In this document: positions 1 through 9,201 of the stretch, piece by piece
How the letters are laid out: each line of letters opens with the position of its first letter
Numbering within the stretch: position 1 is the stretch's first letter
Assembly: GCF_016806835.2 (NCBI RefSeq)
Contig: NZ_CP086111.1
Span: 5,015,471-5,079,470, forward strand
Reading direction: 5' to 3'
Source of the DNA: Skermanella rosea
Lineage (GTDB): Bacteria; Pseudomonadota; Alphaproteobacteria; Azospirillales; Azospirillaceae
DNA length: 64,000 bases
Notes under the pieces: generated by a model
Databases searched by the model: none
Seen by the model: the letters and a program-made list of their open reading frames with translations, nothing else
Told to the model about the DNA's origin: nothing
Made by a program: the position numbers and the translations under genes

Positions 1-495
1 GTCGGCCATGGCCGGGTCCACGAAGAAATAGACCGGCATATCCACGCTCTGGCCGGGCTCCAGCCGCTGCTCGGTGAAGCAGAAGCACTGGATCTTGTTG
101 AAATAGATCCCGGCCTTGTCCGGCGTGACGTTGTAGGTCGCGGTCCCGACGATCGGCTCGTCGGAATGGTTGACGGCGCGGTAGCTCATCATCGCGGACT
201 CGCCGATGCGCACCTCCATCTGGTGGATCTCCGGCCGGAAGCCCCAGGGCAGCGCGCCGTTGACGTCGGCGTTGAAGCGGACCTTGACGGTTCGGTCCAG
301 GATCTCCCCCGCCGGCCCCTCCGCCCGCTGCGTGGTGCCGCCGAACCCGGTGACCTGGCAGAACAGGTTGTAGAGCGGCACCGCGGCGAAGGACAGGCCG
401 ATCATGCCGAAGACCAGCCCGAGCAGGCCGCCCATCACGACCAGGTTCTTGCGCCGCGTGCCCTGGTGCGTCCTGGGGTCCCTGCCCGGCGTCAT
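1..495 (-). CDS. ctaG: Cytochrome c oxidase assembly protein CtaG (Cox11), C-terminus cut by window edge
   Basis: CtaG/Cox11 delivers copper to the CuB site of subunit I of aa3-type cytochrome oxidase. It is anchored in the inner membrane with a periplasmic copper-binding domain. The visible 165 codons give a short basic N-terminus, one membrane segment at about residues 18-38, then the Cox11 beta-domain, including the paired-cysteine copper motif seen as KIQCFCFTEQ. The frame stays open to position 1, so the C-terminus lies outside the window. The ATG at 495-493 overlaps the TGA of the upstream small gene in an ATGA junction, which points to translational coupling. It is the last visible gene of the ctaC-ctaD-ctaB-small gene-ctaG operon; subunit III (ctaE) would be expected just beyond the edge. 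Identification is firm. Confidence 0.95.
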   Translation of the reverse strand, partial: MTPGRDPRTHQGTRRKNLVVMGGLLGLVFGMIGLSFAAVPLYNLFCQVTGFGGTTQRAEGPAGEILDRTVKVRFNADVNGALPWGFRPEIHQMEVRIGESAMMSYRAVNHSDEPIVGTATYNVTPDKAGIYFNKIQCFCFTEQRLEPGQSVDMPVYFFVDPAMAD

Positions 496-641
496 GAGTT
501 CCCCCCGATGCGGACCAGGGTGATGACGTAGAGCAGGGCCACGAGGGCCAGGAGCGCCAGCAGCACGGCGATGTTCTTGCCGCGCTGTCGGCGCTTCTGC
601 TCGTCGGTCAGCTGATGGCCGGGAAGGCGGTTGGCATTCAT
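492..641 (-). CDS. Small single-span membrane protein of the cox operon (CoxF-like)
   Basis: This 49-residue protein sits between ctaB and ctaG. It has a polar, basic N-terminal half (QLTDEQKRRQRGKN) and one hydrophobic segment at about residues 24-43, so it should be an inner-membrane protein with its N-terminus in the cytoplasm by the positive-inside rule. Alphaproteobacterial cox operons commonly carry such a short gene at this place, usually called CoxF or a hypothetical protein, presumed to help oxidase assembly. Its stop codon overlaps the ctaG start (ATGA) and it begins 37 bases after ctaB. The operon position and coupling make it a real gene; the molecular role is unknown. Confidence 0.85.
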   Translation of the reverse strand: MNANRLPGHQLTDEQKRRQRGKNIAVLLALLALVALLYVITLVRIGGNS

Positions 642-678
642 GGGACCCACGCGCTCGCTTGCTTTGCGGAAACTGGCT

Positions 679-1608
679 TTACGGGAGCCGGGCCAGCGGC
701 CCGGTCAGCTGCTCGCCGATCAACAGCGACAGCAGCAGGAAGAGATAGAGGATCGAGAAGACGAACATCTGCTTGGCCGCCTTGTCCGTCCTGTCGTACC
801 AGACCTGGACCGCCAGGACGACGAACAGTCCGCCCAGGACGACAGAGCCGGCGAGATAGGCAAGGCCCGCGATGCCGACGAAATAGGGGGCGACCGCGAT
901 GGGGAACAGCAGAAGCGTGTAGATCAGCATCTGCTTCTTGGTCTCGCGCTCGCCGGAGACGACCGGAAGCATCGGCACGCCCGCATTGGCGTAGTCGCCG
1001 TTGCGGAACAGGGCCAGCGCCCAGAAATGCGGCGGCGTCCACATGAAGATCAGCAGGAACAGGATGATCGAGGCGAGGCTGACGTCGCCGGTCACCGCGG
1101 CCCAGCCGATCATCGGCGGGAAGGCGCCCGAGGCGCCGCCGATCACGATGTTCTGCGGCGTGCGGCGCTTCAGCCAGATCGTGTAGACGAAGACATAGAC
1201 GAAGGAGGCCAGCGCCAGCAGCCCGGCCGCGACCCAGTTGACCGCCAGCCCCATCAGCACGACCGAGCCGATGGTCAGGACGACGCCGAAGCTGAGCGCC
1301 TCGTCGGGGTCCACCCTGCCCTCGGGCAGGGGGCGGTTGCGGGTGCGCTGCATCATGCGGTCGATGTCGCGCTCGTACCACATGTTGATGGCGCCGGACG
1401 CGCCGGCGGCGACGGCGATGCAGAGGATGGCGGTCAGCGCCAGCACCGGGTGGATGTGGCCGGGGGCCACGATCATCCCGGCGAAGCCGCTGAACACCAC
1501 CAGGGACATGACCCGGGGCTTCAGCAGTTCGAAATAGTCGCGGACGCCGCCGGTGGCGAAGCCCTCGGCCGGCGCCTGGGCGTCCGGCCGCATGGTGATG
1601 TCGGTCAT
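679..1608 (-). CDS. ctaB: Protoheme IX farnesyltransferase (heme O synthase)
   Basis: CtaB attaches a farnesyl group to protoheme IX to give heme O, the precursor of the heme A used by the oxidase encoded beside it. The 309-residue protein is a polytopic membrane prenyltransferase of the UbiA superfamily with about nine hydrophobic segments. The first diphosphate/Mg-binding motif is seen from N75 to D83 (NMWYERDID), followed by RTRNRPLP; the family motif TPPHFWALA lies in the middle and a second polar loop (GERETKKQ) follows. Length is normal. It follows ctaD with an 82-base gap that contains a strong inverted repeat at 1636-1668, and is followed by the small CoxF-like gene. Confidence 0.97.
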   Translation of the reverse strand: MTDITMRPDAQAPAEGFATGGVRDYFELLKPRVMSLVVFSGFAGMIVAPGHIHPVLALTAILCIAVAAGASGAINMWYERDIDRMMQRTRNRPLPEGRVDPDEALSFGVVLTIGSVVLMGLAVNWVAAGLLALASFVYVFVYTIWLKRRTPQNIVIGGASGAFPPMIGWAAVTGDVSLASIILFLLIFMWTPPHFWALALFRNGDYANAGVPMLPVVSGERETKKQMLIYTLLLFPIAVAPYFVGIAGLAYLAGSVVLGGLFVVLAVQVWYDRTDKAAKQMFVFSILYLFLLLSLLIGEQLTGPLARLP

Positions 1609-1635
1609 CTCTTCACGTCTTCCCCTGGTACCTTG

Positions 1636-1668
1636 GGATCGCGGGCCCGGTCCGAGGACCCGCGATCC
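1636..1668 (-). promoter_or_regulatory. Inverted repeat between ctaD and ctaB
   Basis: The arms GGATCGCGGG (1636-1645) and CCCGCGATCC (1659-1668) are perfect 10-bp complements around a 13-base loop. The hairpin lies in the 82-base ctaD-ctaB gap. There is no run of T on the minus strand after it, so it is not a classic intrinsic terminator. It could stabilise the upstream ctaC-ctaD message or partly attenuate downstream genes. Function is inferred from position only. Confidence 0.45.
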
Positions 1669-1690
1669 TTTCCCCCGCCGGACGCCGCGC

Positions 1691-3307
<1,617 letters not shown>

Positions 3308-3405
3308 TTACCCTCGGGTTGTCGTTGCGCCGGCGGCGGCGCGGCCTGAGGCCTCCGCGGTGCCGCCGCGCTGATTGTTCCTGGTGCCCGTGTGCCCGGT
3401 ACCGC

Positions 3406-4287
3406 TCATTCCTGGACGGCGGGAACCGGGTTGGCCGGCGCCTGGGCCACCTGGACCGCCGGAGCCTTCGGGGCGTTGGAGGCGAATTCCTCCTTGGCCT
3501 CGACCAGCCACTGGGCGAACCGCTCCTTGGAAACCGCCTCGATCGCGATCGGCATGTAGCCGTGGTTGGTGCCGCAGATCTCCGAGCACTGGCCGTAATA
3601 GACGCCTTCGCGGTCGATCCGCGCCCAGGTCTCGTTCAGGCGGCCGGGGATGGCGTCCTTCTTGATGCCGAGGGACGGCATGGCCCAGCTGTGCAGCACG
3701 TCGCCCGCGGTGACGATGATGCGGATGTTGGTGTCGACCGGCAGCACGATCCGGTTGTCCACCTCGAGCAGGCGGCGCTGGCCGGGCTGGATATCCTCGT
3801 CCGGGACCATGTAGCTGCTGAAGGTCAGGTCCTCATGGTCCGGATACTGGTACTCCCAGTACCACTGGTGGCCGATGACCTTGAGGGTCATCTCGGCGTT
3901 CTCGGTCTTGTCCATGAAGTACAGGACCTTGAACGACGGCACCGCGATCACGACCAGGATGACCACCGGCAGCACGGTCCAGGCGACTTCCAGGATCGTG
4001 TTGTGGGAGGTCCTGGTCGGGTTCGGGTTCGCCTTGGCGTTGAAGCGGACCATGACGTAGATGAGCAGCGCCAGCACCAGCAGGGTGATGCCGGTGATGA
4101 CCACCAGGAGCAGATTGTGGAAGTCCGTCAGCTGCTCCTTGACGGGGGAGGCCGACGCCTGGAGGCCGAGCTGCCAGGAGTGCGGCTCCCCGACAGCGGG
4201 TTGACCCTGGGCCAGGGCGGCACCGGCGCTGCCGAATACGGAAAACAAAAAGGCCGTCAAGACGGCGCCTATCCTGTGCACATTCAT
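3406..4287 (-). CDS. ctaC: Cytochrome c oxidase subunit II
   Basis: Subunit II accepts electrons from cytochrome c through its binuclear CuA centre. The start ATG at 4287 was chosen because AGGAAG stands about ten bases upstream and the product then begins with a signal peptide (MNVHRIGAVLTAFLFSVFGS, cleavage near ALAQ); the frame is open further upstream, but that extension is not protein-like. The 293-residue precursor has two membrane hairpin segments (about 57-82 and 101-124) and a periplasmic cupredoxin domain. CuA ligands are H199, C234, E236, C238, H242 and M245 (YGQCSEICGTNHGYM), and the aromatic docking patch is HQWYWEYQY. It has an alanine/proline-rich C-terminal tail and is the first gene of the cox operon. 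Confidence 0.97.
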   Translation of the reverse strand: MNVHRIGAVLTAFLFSVFGSAGAALAQGQPAVGEPHSWQLGLQASASPVKEQLTDFHNLLLVVITGITLLVLALLIYVMVRFNAKANPNPTRTSHNTILEVAWTVLPVVILVVIAVPSFKVLYFMDKTENAEMTLKVIGHQWYWEYQYPDHEDLTFSSYMVPDEDIQPGQRRLLEVDNRIVLPVDTNIRIIVTAGDVLHSWAMPSLGIKKDAIPGRLNETWARIDREGVYYGQCSEICGTNHGYMPIAIEAVSKERFAQWLVEAKEEFASNAPKAPAVQVAQAPANPVPAVQE

Positions 4288-4863
4288 CCCTAACCACTCT
4301 TCCTTGCGGCGGAGCCGCCCGCTCCGCATGTCTGACGAAACCCGTCCCCCGCTTTGCGCAGGGTGATTCTTGTGGCCGGCTCCTTCCGGTCGCCCCGAGG
4401 GCCGCAGGAAGGACCCGCGTGCCCCGGCGCCGGAGACCGCCGTGCGGCTGAACATACCTGTTTGTTCATGACCTGATCAACCGGCGCTCCCGATCAGGGA
4501 GGTACATATCGTCGCAGGTGCGCCCGGATTGATCCCGCTCAAAGATCATGGTTTTTACATACGCGCTAGACATCCCCGGCGTCAACTTGACGCAGCGGAC
4601 CGATCCGTCTGATTTAGCTATAGTTTTCCCCTAATACGCGGGCGCGCGGCAGGGCTGGCACGGTCGCGGCGGAGGTATGGCACGGCAGGACCAATGATGA
4701 GTCACACGGTGCGCGCATTCGCCGCATGCCGATCGGCGAAGACTCGGGCATGCAATCACTCCCCGGAAAACCGTCTCGGGGAAAATGATATCGTTATGGG
4801 TATGCTCGGCGCAGGGTGCCGAACGCCCGCCAGTCGCAACATGTCGTCGATAGAGACCAGTCC
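4288..4863. other. Intergenic region upstream of the cox operon
   Basis: This 576-base stretch between ctaC and the small gene at 4864 holds no convincing ORF. It contains a 15-base palindrome, GCGTCAACTTGACGC, at 4579-4593. On the minus strand its TTGACG (4585-4580) could be a -35 box, with GTATGT at 4562-4557 as a weak -10 after 17 bases, which would give the cox operon a leader of about 260 bases. A 7-bp inverted repeat (CCTGATC at 4472-4478, GATCAGG at 4492-4498) lies closer to ctaC. These are sequence observations; promoter activity is inferred. Confidence 0.4.
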
Positions 4864-5055
4864 ATGGCCAAGAAGACCGAAACCGAAGCCATAGCCAACC
4901 AGCTGTCCTTCGCCGTGAAGGAACTCTCAACGGTCGCCGAACGCCTGAGCAAGGCCGGCTATGCCGAGATCGCCGAAGAGATCCGGACCCTGGCGAACAG
5001 CGGAGGCTTCTTCGCCGACGAGTTCGCCCGCCTGTCCCGCGAGCGGGCGGGCTGA
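4864..5055 (+). CDS. Small conserved-looking protein of unknown function
   Basis: This encodes a 63-residue, soluble, probably all-helical protein (MAKKTETEAIANQLSFAVKE...). It is rich in Ala, Glu and Leu with regularly spaced hydrophobics, has no cysteines and no membrane segment. The ATG at 4864 was chosen because the basic start MAKK looks natural; a GTG at 4816 in the same frame would add 16 residues. No good Shine-Dalgarno is visible before either start. The gene converges on the receiver-domain gene at 5081. I do not recognise the family; coding potential is judged from composition and high G+C at third positions. Confidence 0.6.
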   Translation: MAKKTETEAIANQLSFAVKELSTVAERLSKAGYAEIAEEIRTLANSGGFFADEFARLSRERAG

Positions 5056-5080
5056 GCGGCGCGGCGGCCCCGGGCTCTCC

Positions 5081-6040
5081 CTACCCTGCCGGCACCCTCT
5101 CGCGGTACTTGCGGATCGCGGCGTTGACCTGGTCCGACAGTTCCGCCGGCGCGTGGTCGGGGTTGAGGCCGGCCATGATGGCGTCGGACAGGGGGCGCAG
5201 AAGGCGGAGCGCCGCGGGTTCGCTGACCCGGCCGCTGTTCACCATCCGCTGGCCCAGGTTGCGCAGTTCGGTCACCATCTCGACGAGCGCCGCATAGGGC
5301 GTGCCGGGCAGCCGGTCGAGCAGGTCGTCGCAGGCATCTATCAGGGACTCCAGGTATTCGCGGTTGGCGGCGTCGTCGTTCAGGGCCGGCGTGCCGGAGA
5401 CGATCAGGCCGGCCAGGAAGCTGACCTGGAAGGCGTCTCGGCGACGCTTCTCCTCGTCGATCTGGCGCTGGGCGCGGGCGATCACCTCGTCCAGGGCGGC
5501 CAGTTCGGCGGAGCGGCCCTCCGCCTTGGCGCGCAGGGTGTTGGGCACGTCGAACAGGGGGATCGAGCTGGGGCCGCGCGCCGGGTCCTTGCGGCGGTCG
5601 GGGCCGATATAGGCCGAGGTGACGATGAAGGGCTTGCGCTGGCGGACCAATCCTATCAGACGCTCCATGACCGCATTGACCGACAGGGGCTTCACCAGCA
5701 GGCCGTCGGCCCCGCTCTCGACGATCGCGCGGACGCGCTCGTTGCTGGCGACCGAGGTCGTCATGATCACGGTCACGAATGGGTTGCGGCCCAGCTTGCC
5801 ATGGCGAACCGCGCGGACCAGCCCGCAGGGGTCCTCCCCCTCCAGGTCGGCGTCGAGCACCACCACGTCGGGCGGGTCGCCCCCCTCCTCCAGCAGCGTG
5901 CGGAGGGACCGGATATCGGGAACGTCGACGATCCCGGAGAACCCCTCCGCCTGGAGGAGGGACTTGAGGGCGACGCGGACCGAGAGATTGCCCTCTCCCA
6001 TCAGAATGCCGATCTTGGATCGGTGTGCCCTGGCGATCAT
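5081..6040 (-). CDS. Response regulator receiver-domain protein with helical C-terminal domain
   Basis: The 319-residue protein begins with a CheY-like receiver domain (residues 8-130): the phospho-acceptor is D63 (VVVLDADL), the switch Thr is at 94/95 (VIMTTS) and the invariant Lys is K117 (LLVKPLS). The acidic metal-binding pair normally at the end of the first strand reads ILMGEGN, so only E16 remains. Residues 150-319 form an alpha-helical region with no DNA-binding helix-turn-helix that I can recognise (ends RKYRERVPAG), so output is probably through protein contact. No partner kinase lies next to it. The start ATG at 6040 gives the receiver domain at the usual distance. Confidence 0.85.
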   Translation of the reverse strand: MIARAHRSKIGILMGEGNLSVRVALKSLLQAEGFSGIVDVPDIRSLRTLLEEGGDPPDVVVLDADLEGEDPCGLVRAVRHGKLGRNPFVTVIMTTSVASNERVRAIVESGADGLLVKPLSVNAVMERLIGLVRQRKPFIVTSAYIGPDRRKDPARGPSSIPLFDVPNTLRAKAEGRSAELAALDEVIARAQRQIDEEKRRRDAFQVSFLAGLIVSGTPALNDDAANREYLESLIDACDDLLDRLPGTPYAALVEMVTELRNLGQRMVNSGRVSEPAALRLLRPLSDAIMAGLNPDHAPAELSDQVNAAIRKYRERVPAG

Positions 6041-6239
6041 TCAATCAATCCGCGATCGTCGCTCCCGTTGGTTCGGCAGCGGTCATATTGGTTTGGTACG
6101 GGTCCCGAGAATGACACGCCGTTCTCAGACGGCAAGCACCACTATCGCATCTCCGGCGGGAGCAATGTCGCAGCCCGGCGGTTGAGGCAGGGGTGAAGCC
6201 GCTGCCGCGGCCGAAGCAAACAGTTCGAGGATCGGCGAC

Positions 6240-6953
6240 ATGACAGACACCAGCAGTCCCCAGATCACCCGGCGCATGACCGCCGGCCTCCTCCCGGCCC
6301 CCCTGGCGGGCAGCCCGGGAATGCCGGGATGGAGCTCGGCCGGACTGGGGATCCCGTCCTTCGACACCGCGGGCGGGCGCGACGTGGCGCTGATCGCGGA
6401 ACTGAACGACCTGCTGCAGCTCGACTGCGACGCGGTGGGCGCCTACACGCTGGCGATCGCGGCCCTGCGCGACGGCGGCCTGCGCGACCGGCTGACCCAG
6501 TACCGCGAGGACCACGAACGGCACATCGTCGATCTGATAGATCTGATCAGGACGCGCGACGGCGTGCCGATCCGGCTGCCCCATTTCCCGACCGGCCTGT
6601 TCAAGCTGCTGGTCCAGGCCGGCGGATCGGCCGGAAGCCTGGCCGGCGGCGACCGCGCGGTGCTGCTGGCCTTCGTCACCAACGAGGGACAGGCCCGCGA
6701 CAAGTACCGCCGCCACGCCCGGGGCGACCATCCGGCCGACGTGGAGGCGATGCTGAAGCGGGCCGCCCGCGACGAGGAGACCCATTTCGACTGGGCCTGG
6801 GACGCGCTGGACCGGCTCGGCGTCGGACGCGGGACGCTTCCGGGGATCGCGGCCGAGAGCTTCGGCTTCTTCCACGGCGCCAACGCGGACATCCTGGAAG
6901 CGGCCGGCAAGCTGGGCCTGGACGTGCTGGCGCGGACCCTTCGACGCGTCTGA
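6240..6953 (+). CDS. Ferritin-like domain protein
   Basis: This 237-residue protein has a four-helix-bundle pattern typical of ferritin-like/rubrerythrin proteins. The first core helix, ELNDLLQLDCDAVGAYTLAI, carries acidic residues; the second has REDHERHIVDLI; the last contains DEETHFDWAWDALD. Acid-His motifs in paired helices are consistent with a di-iron site, but the metal content cannot be proved from sequence. The first 48 residues are Gly/Pro/Ser-rich and look disordered. A GAGG lies ten bases before the ATG. It is divergent from the receiver-domain gene. Proteins of this kind in proteobacteria are often linked to stationary-phase or stress responses; that role is inferred. Confidence 0.8.
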   Translation: MTDTSSPQITRRMTAGLLPAPLAGSPGMPGWSSAGLGIPSFDTAGGRDVALIAELNDLLQLDCDAVGAYTLAIAALRDGGLRDRLTQYREDHERHIVDLIDLIRTRDGVPIRLPHFPTGLFKLLVQAGGSAGSLAGGDRAVLLAFVTNEGQARDKYRRHARGDHPADVEAMLKRAARDEETHFDWAWDALDRLGVGRGTLPGIAAESFGFFHGANADILEAAGKLGLDVLARTLRRV

Positions 6954-7115
6954 GCCGCGGGAGGTACCCGCATCCGGAGCGTCCGGTATCGGAGGAGTAG
7001 TCGGCAACAAGTCCCGCCCCCGCGGCGTTTGGATGCCGACGCCGGCGGAGGTCCGGGGCCGGCACGGCTCCAGGGTAGGGCTCCGGGCGACCAGCAAGCA
7101 CGATAGAGGACATCC

Positions 7116-8402
7116 ATGACCAGCTCGCATGAACCCGACGCGCGTCGGGGGAACCTGCGGTATTACCTGTTGGGACTGGCCGTGGTGGCGGTCATCGCGG
7201 TGATCGCGGCAATCTCCTTCGGCGTCCAGAGCAGCAGGCTGGAGGAGCAGCTCGCCCAGCGCGAGCGGGAGCACCAGCAGGCCCTCACCGCCGTGACCGG
7301 CGAGCGCGACACCGCCCGCGAGGAGCGGCAGGCCTTCCAGGGCGACCTGGAGCGGCTGCGCACCACGGTCCAGGACGAGCGCCGGCTGGCCGGCGAGGTG
7401 AACCGGCTGGGCCAGGAGATCCAGGCCGCCCAGCAGCAGCTCCAGGAACTCGGCGCCCAGCGCGAGGCGGCCCAGGCGGAAACCCAGGCCATCCTGCAGC
7501 AGCGCGCCGAGGCCGAACAGCAGACGGCCCAGGTCGTCGAGCAGCTTCGCCAGCAGACCCAGCAGCTGGAACGGACCCAGGCCCAGGTGACCGAGGCCGG
7601 GCAGCAGCAGGCGACGATCCGCGACCAGCTGGCCGCGATGACCGACCAGGTCGCCCAGCGGACGTCGGAGGCCGAGCAGATCGCCCAGCGCGTCGCCGAG
7701 GTCCGCCAGCAGGAGGCGCAGCTTCGCGACAGCGTGGCGGCTCTCAGCCAGGAGTCCGCCGCGAAGGCCGACCAGGCCGCGCAGGCCGCGCAGCAGGCGG
7801 AGGCCGCGGTCGTCCAGCTCGACCAGTCCCGGCAGGAGCTGAACCGGGTCCGCCAGGAACTGGCCGACGCCAACGACCAGCTCACCGGCGCCCGGCAGGA
7901 GCTGGAGAACGCCCGCCGCGAGCTGGAGCAGACGGTCCAGCGGAACCGGCAGGCGGTCGCCGAGATCGAGCAGCGCCAACAGGATCTGGCCGGGATCGCC
8001 CAGCAGGTCGAGCAGCGCAACGCCGACCTGGGCGCTGCCGAGCAGCGGCTCGCCGACCTGACGGCCCGGGCCGATGCCCAGCAGGCCCGCCTGGAGGAAG
8101 TGGTCGAGAGCGCCCGGCAAGCGCGCGAGGCCGAGGTGGAAGCCCGCCGCAGCGTCGCCCAGCTGAGCGACGACGTGACCGGACGCACCGACGAACTCCA
8201 GCAGATCGAGCAGCGGATCCAGGAGGCCCGCCAGACCCTTCAGCAGGAGCAGCAGGGCCTGGCGCAGCTTCGCGACCAGGTGGCGGAGCAGACGGCCCAG
8301 CTCCAGGCGCTGGAGCAGCGCCGGATGGAGGGGCTGCAGCAGCCCGCCGGCGAGGCGGCTCCCCAGCAGCAGCAGCCGGAGCAGACGCCGGCCCAGCAGT
8401 AA
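7116..8402 (+). CDS. Membrane-anchored Q-rich coiled-coil protein
   Basis: The 428-residue protein has a short cytoplasmic N-terminus, one membrane segment at about residues 15-38 (YYLLGLAVVAVIAVIAAI), then a nearly uninterrupted coiled coil of about 360 residues made of Gln, Glu, Ala, Arg and Leu heptads (for example LEEQLAQREREHQQAL). It ends in a Gln/Pro tail (PQQQQPEQTPAQQ). No enzymatic motif is present. It resembles SMC-like or envelope scaffold coiled coils only by composition, so homology searches may mislead. GAGGA precedes the ATG, and a strong hairpin terminator follows 33 bases after the stop. Role unknown; a structural or tethering function in the cell envelope is plausible. Confidence 0.8.
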   Translation: MTSSHEPDARRGNLRYYLLGLAVVAVIAVIAAISFGVQSSRLEEQLAQREREHQQALTAVTGERDTAREERQAFQGDLERLRTTVQDERRLAGEVNRLGQEIQAAQQQLQELGAQREAAQAETQAILQQRAEAEQQTAQVVEQLRQQTQQLERTQAQVTEAGQQQATIRDQLAAMTDQVAQRTSEAEQIAQRVAEVRQQEAQLRDSVAALSQESAAKADQAAQAAQQAEAAVVQLDQSRQELNRVRQELADANDQLTGARQELENARRELEQTVQRNRQAVAEIEQRQQDLAGIAQQVEQRNADLGAAEQRLADLTARADAQQARLEEVVESARQAREAEVEARRSVAQLSDDVTGRTDELQQIEQRIQEARQTLQQEQQGLAQLRDQVAEQTAQLQALEQRRMEGLQQPAGEAAPQQQQPEQTPAQQ

Positions 8403-8435
8403 GGGCCGGCCCGCCAACGGCGAAGGCGGCATGAG

Positions 8436-8470
8436 AAAGCCCGCCTCCCGGATCGGGAGGCGGGCTTTTC
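8436..8470 (+). terminator. Intrinsic terminator, probably bidirectional
   Basis: AAAGCCCGCCTCCCG (8436-8450) pairs perfectly over 15 bp with CGGGAGGCGGGCTTT (8454-8468) around the loop GAT, followed by a short T run. It lies between the convergent coiled-coil gene and the DUF3618 gene, whose stop is 20 bases away. The reverse strand also ends the stem with TTTCT, so it can serve both genes. Confidence 0.9.
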
Positions 8471-8489
8471 CGTGGGCGCCGTGCCGGCC

Positions 8490-9131
8490 TCAGGGACGGG
8501 TCTGCGGGGTCACCGTGGTGGTCGTCTCGACGCCGGCGGGGGAACCCGAACTCAGGCCCGGGCCGTTCGGCGTCTCGAACACCTTAGCGGCGTCGCGCGC
8601 CTTGATCGACGCGGCATCGCGGCCCAGCAGGGTGTCCGGCGACGGGGCGTTGCCTTCCGGGGCGCCGGGGCGCGACGACGAGACGTGCTGGTGGTGGGTG
8701 TCGGGATCGACATAGTCCACCGTGCGCCGCTCCGCCCTGCCGTACCGCGAGCCCGTATGGGCGGGAGCGCCGTAATCGAACGCGTCCTCGGTCAGGACGG
8801 CGTCGTCATAGTCGAACTCCTCGAGCCGGCCCGCCTGCTCCGGCGTCCAGCGCTCGCGCCGCTTGTCGCTCCGCGACCCCGCGATGGCCAGCCAGGCGAC
8901 GCTGATCGCCAGCAGCGCCACGGGGATCGGGTTGTCGCGCACGGTCGTCGAGAGATTCGACACGAAGGTCTGGCCCTGGCCGCTGTTGCGCAGATAGCCC
9001 CAGACCTCGTCCATCATGCGGCCCGGGGAGAGACGGTCCTCGATGGCCGCCAGGGTCGCGGCGGTGTTCTGCCGGGTCTGCTCGATTTCCCGTTCGATCT
9101 GCTCAGGGGTCCTGTGATCCGTGTTCGCCAT
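8490..9131 (-). CDS. DUF3618 family membrane protein
   Basis: The 213-residue protein starts MANTDHRTPEQIEREIEQTR, the hallmark of the DUF3618 family, with the conserved continuation AAIEDRLSPGRMMDEVWGYL. One membrane segment follows at about residues 78-95 (PIPVALLAISVAWLAIAG). The C-terminal 110 residues are polar, low-complexity and likely disordered. The start at 9131 was chosen for the family N-terminus and for GGAAGG/GGAG just upstream; an 18-residue longer form lacks that support. DUF3618 genes often lie near phage-holin-like and stress membrane-protein genes, but here the neighbours are opgC and a coiled-coil gene. Function unknown. Confidence 0.88.
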   Translation of the reverse strand: MANTDHRTPEQIEREIEQTRQNTAATLAAIEDRLSPGRMMDEVWGYLRNSGQGQTFVSNLSTTVRDNPIPVALLAISVAWLAIAGSRSDKRRERWTPEQAGRLEEFDYDDAVLTEDAFDYGAPAHTGSRYGRAERRTVDYVDPDTHHQHVSSSRPGAPEGNAPSPDTLLGRDAASIKARDAAKVFETPNGPGLSSGSPAGVETTTTVTPQTRP

Positions 9132-9201
9132 CTCCAGCCTTCCATTGCATTGAGACGCGGCTCTTCCTGCCGCCTTCCCCTGCAAACCAACCTCTCCCCC
9201 G

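Noticed and set aside
4288-4455. 56-codon N-terminal extension of ctaC
   Set aside because: It would bury the signal peptide; the ATG at 4287 has a clear ribosome-binding site.
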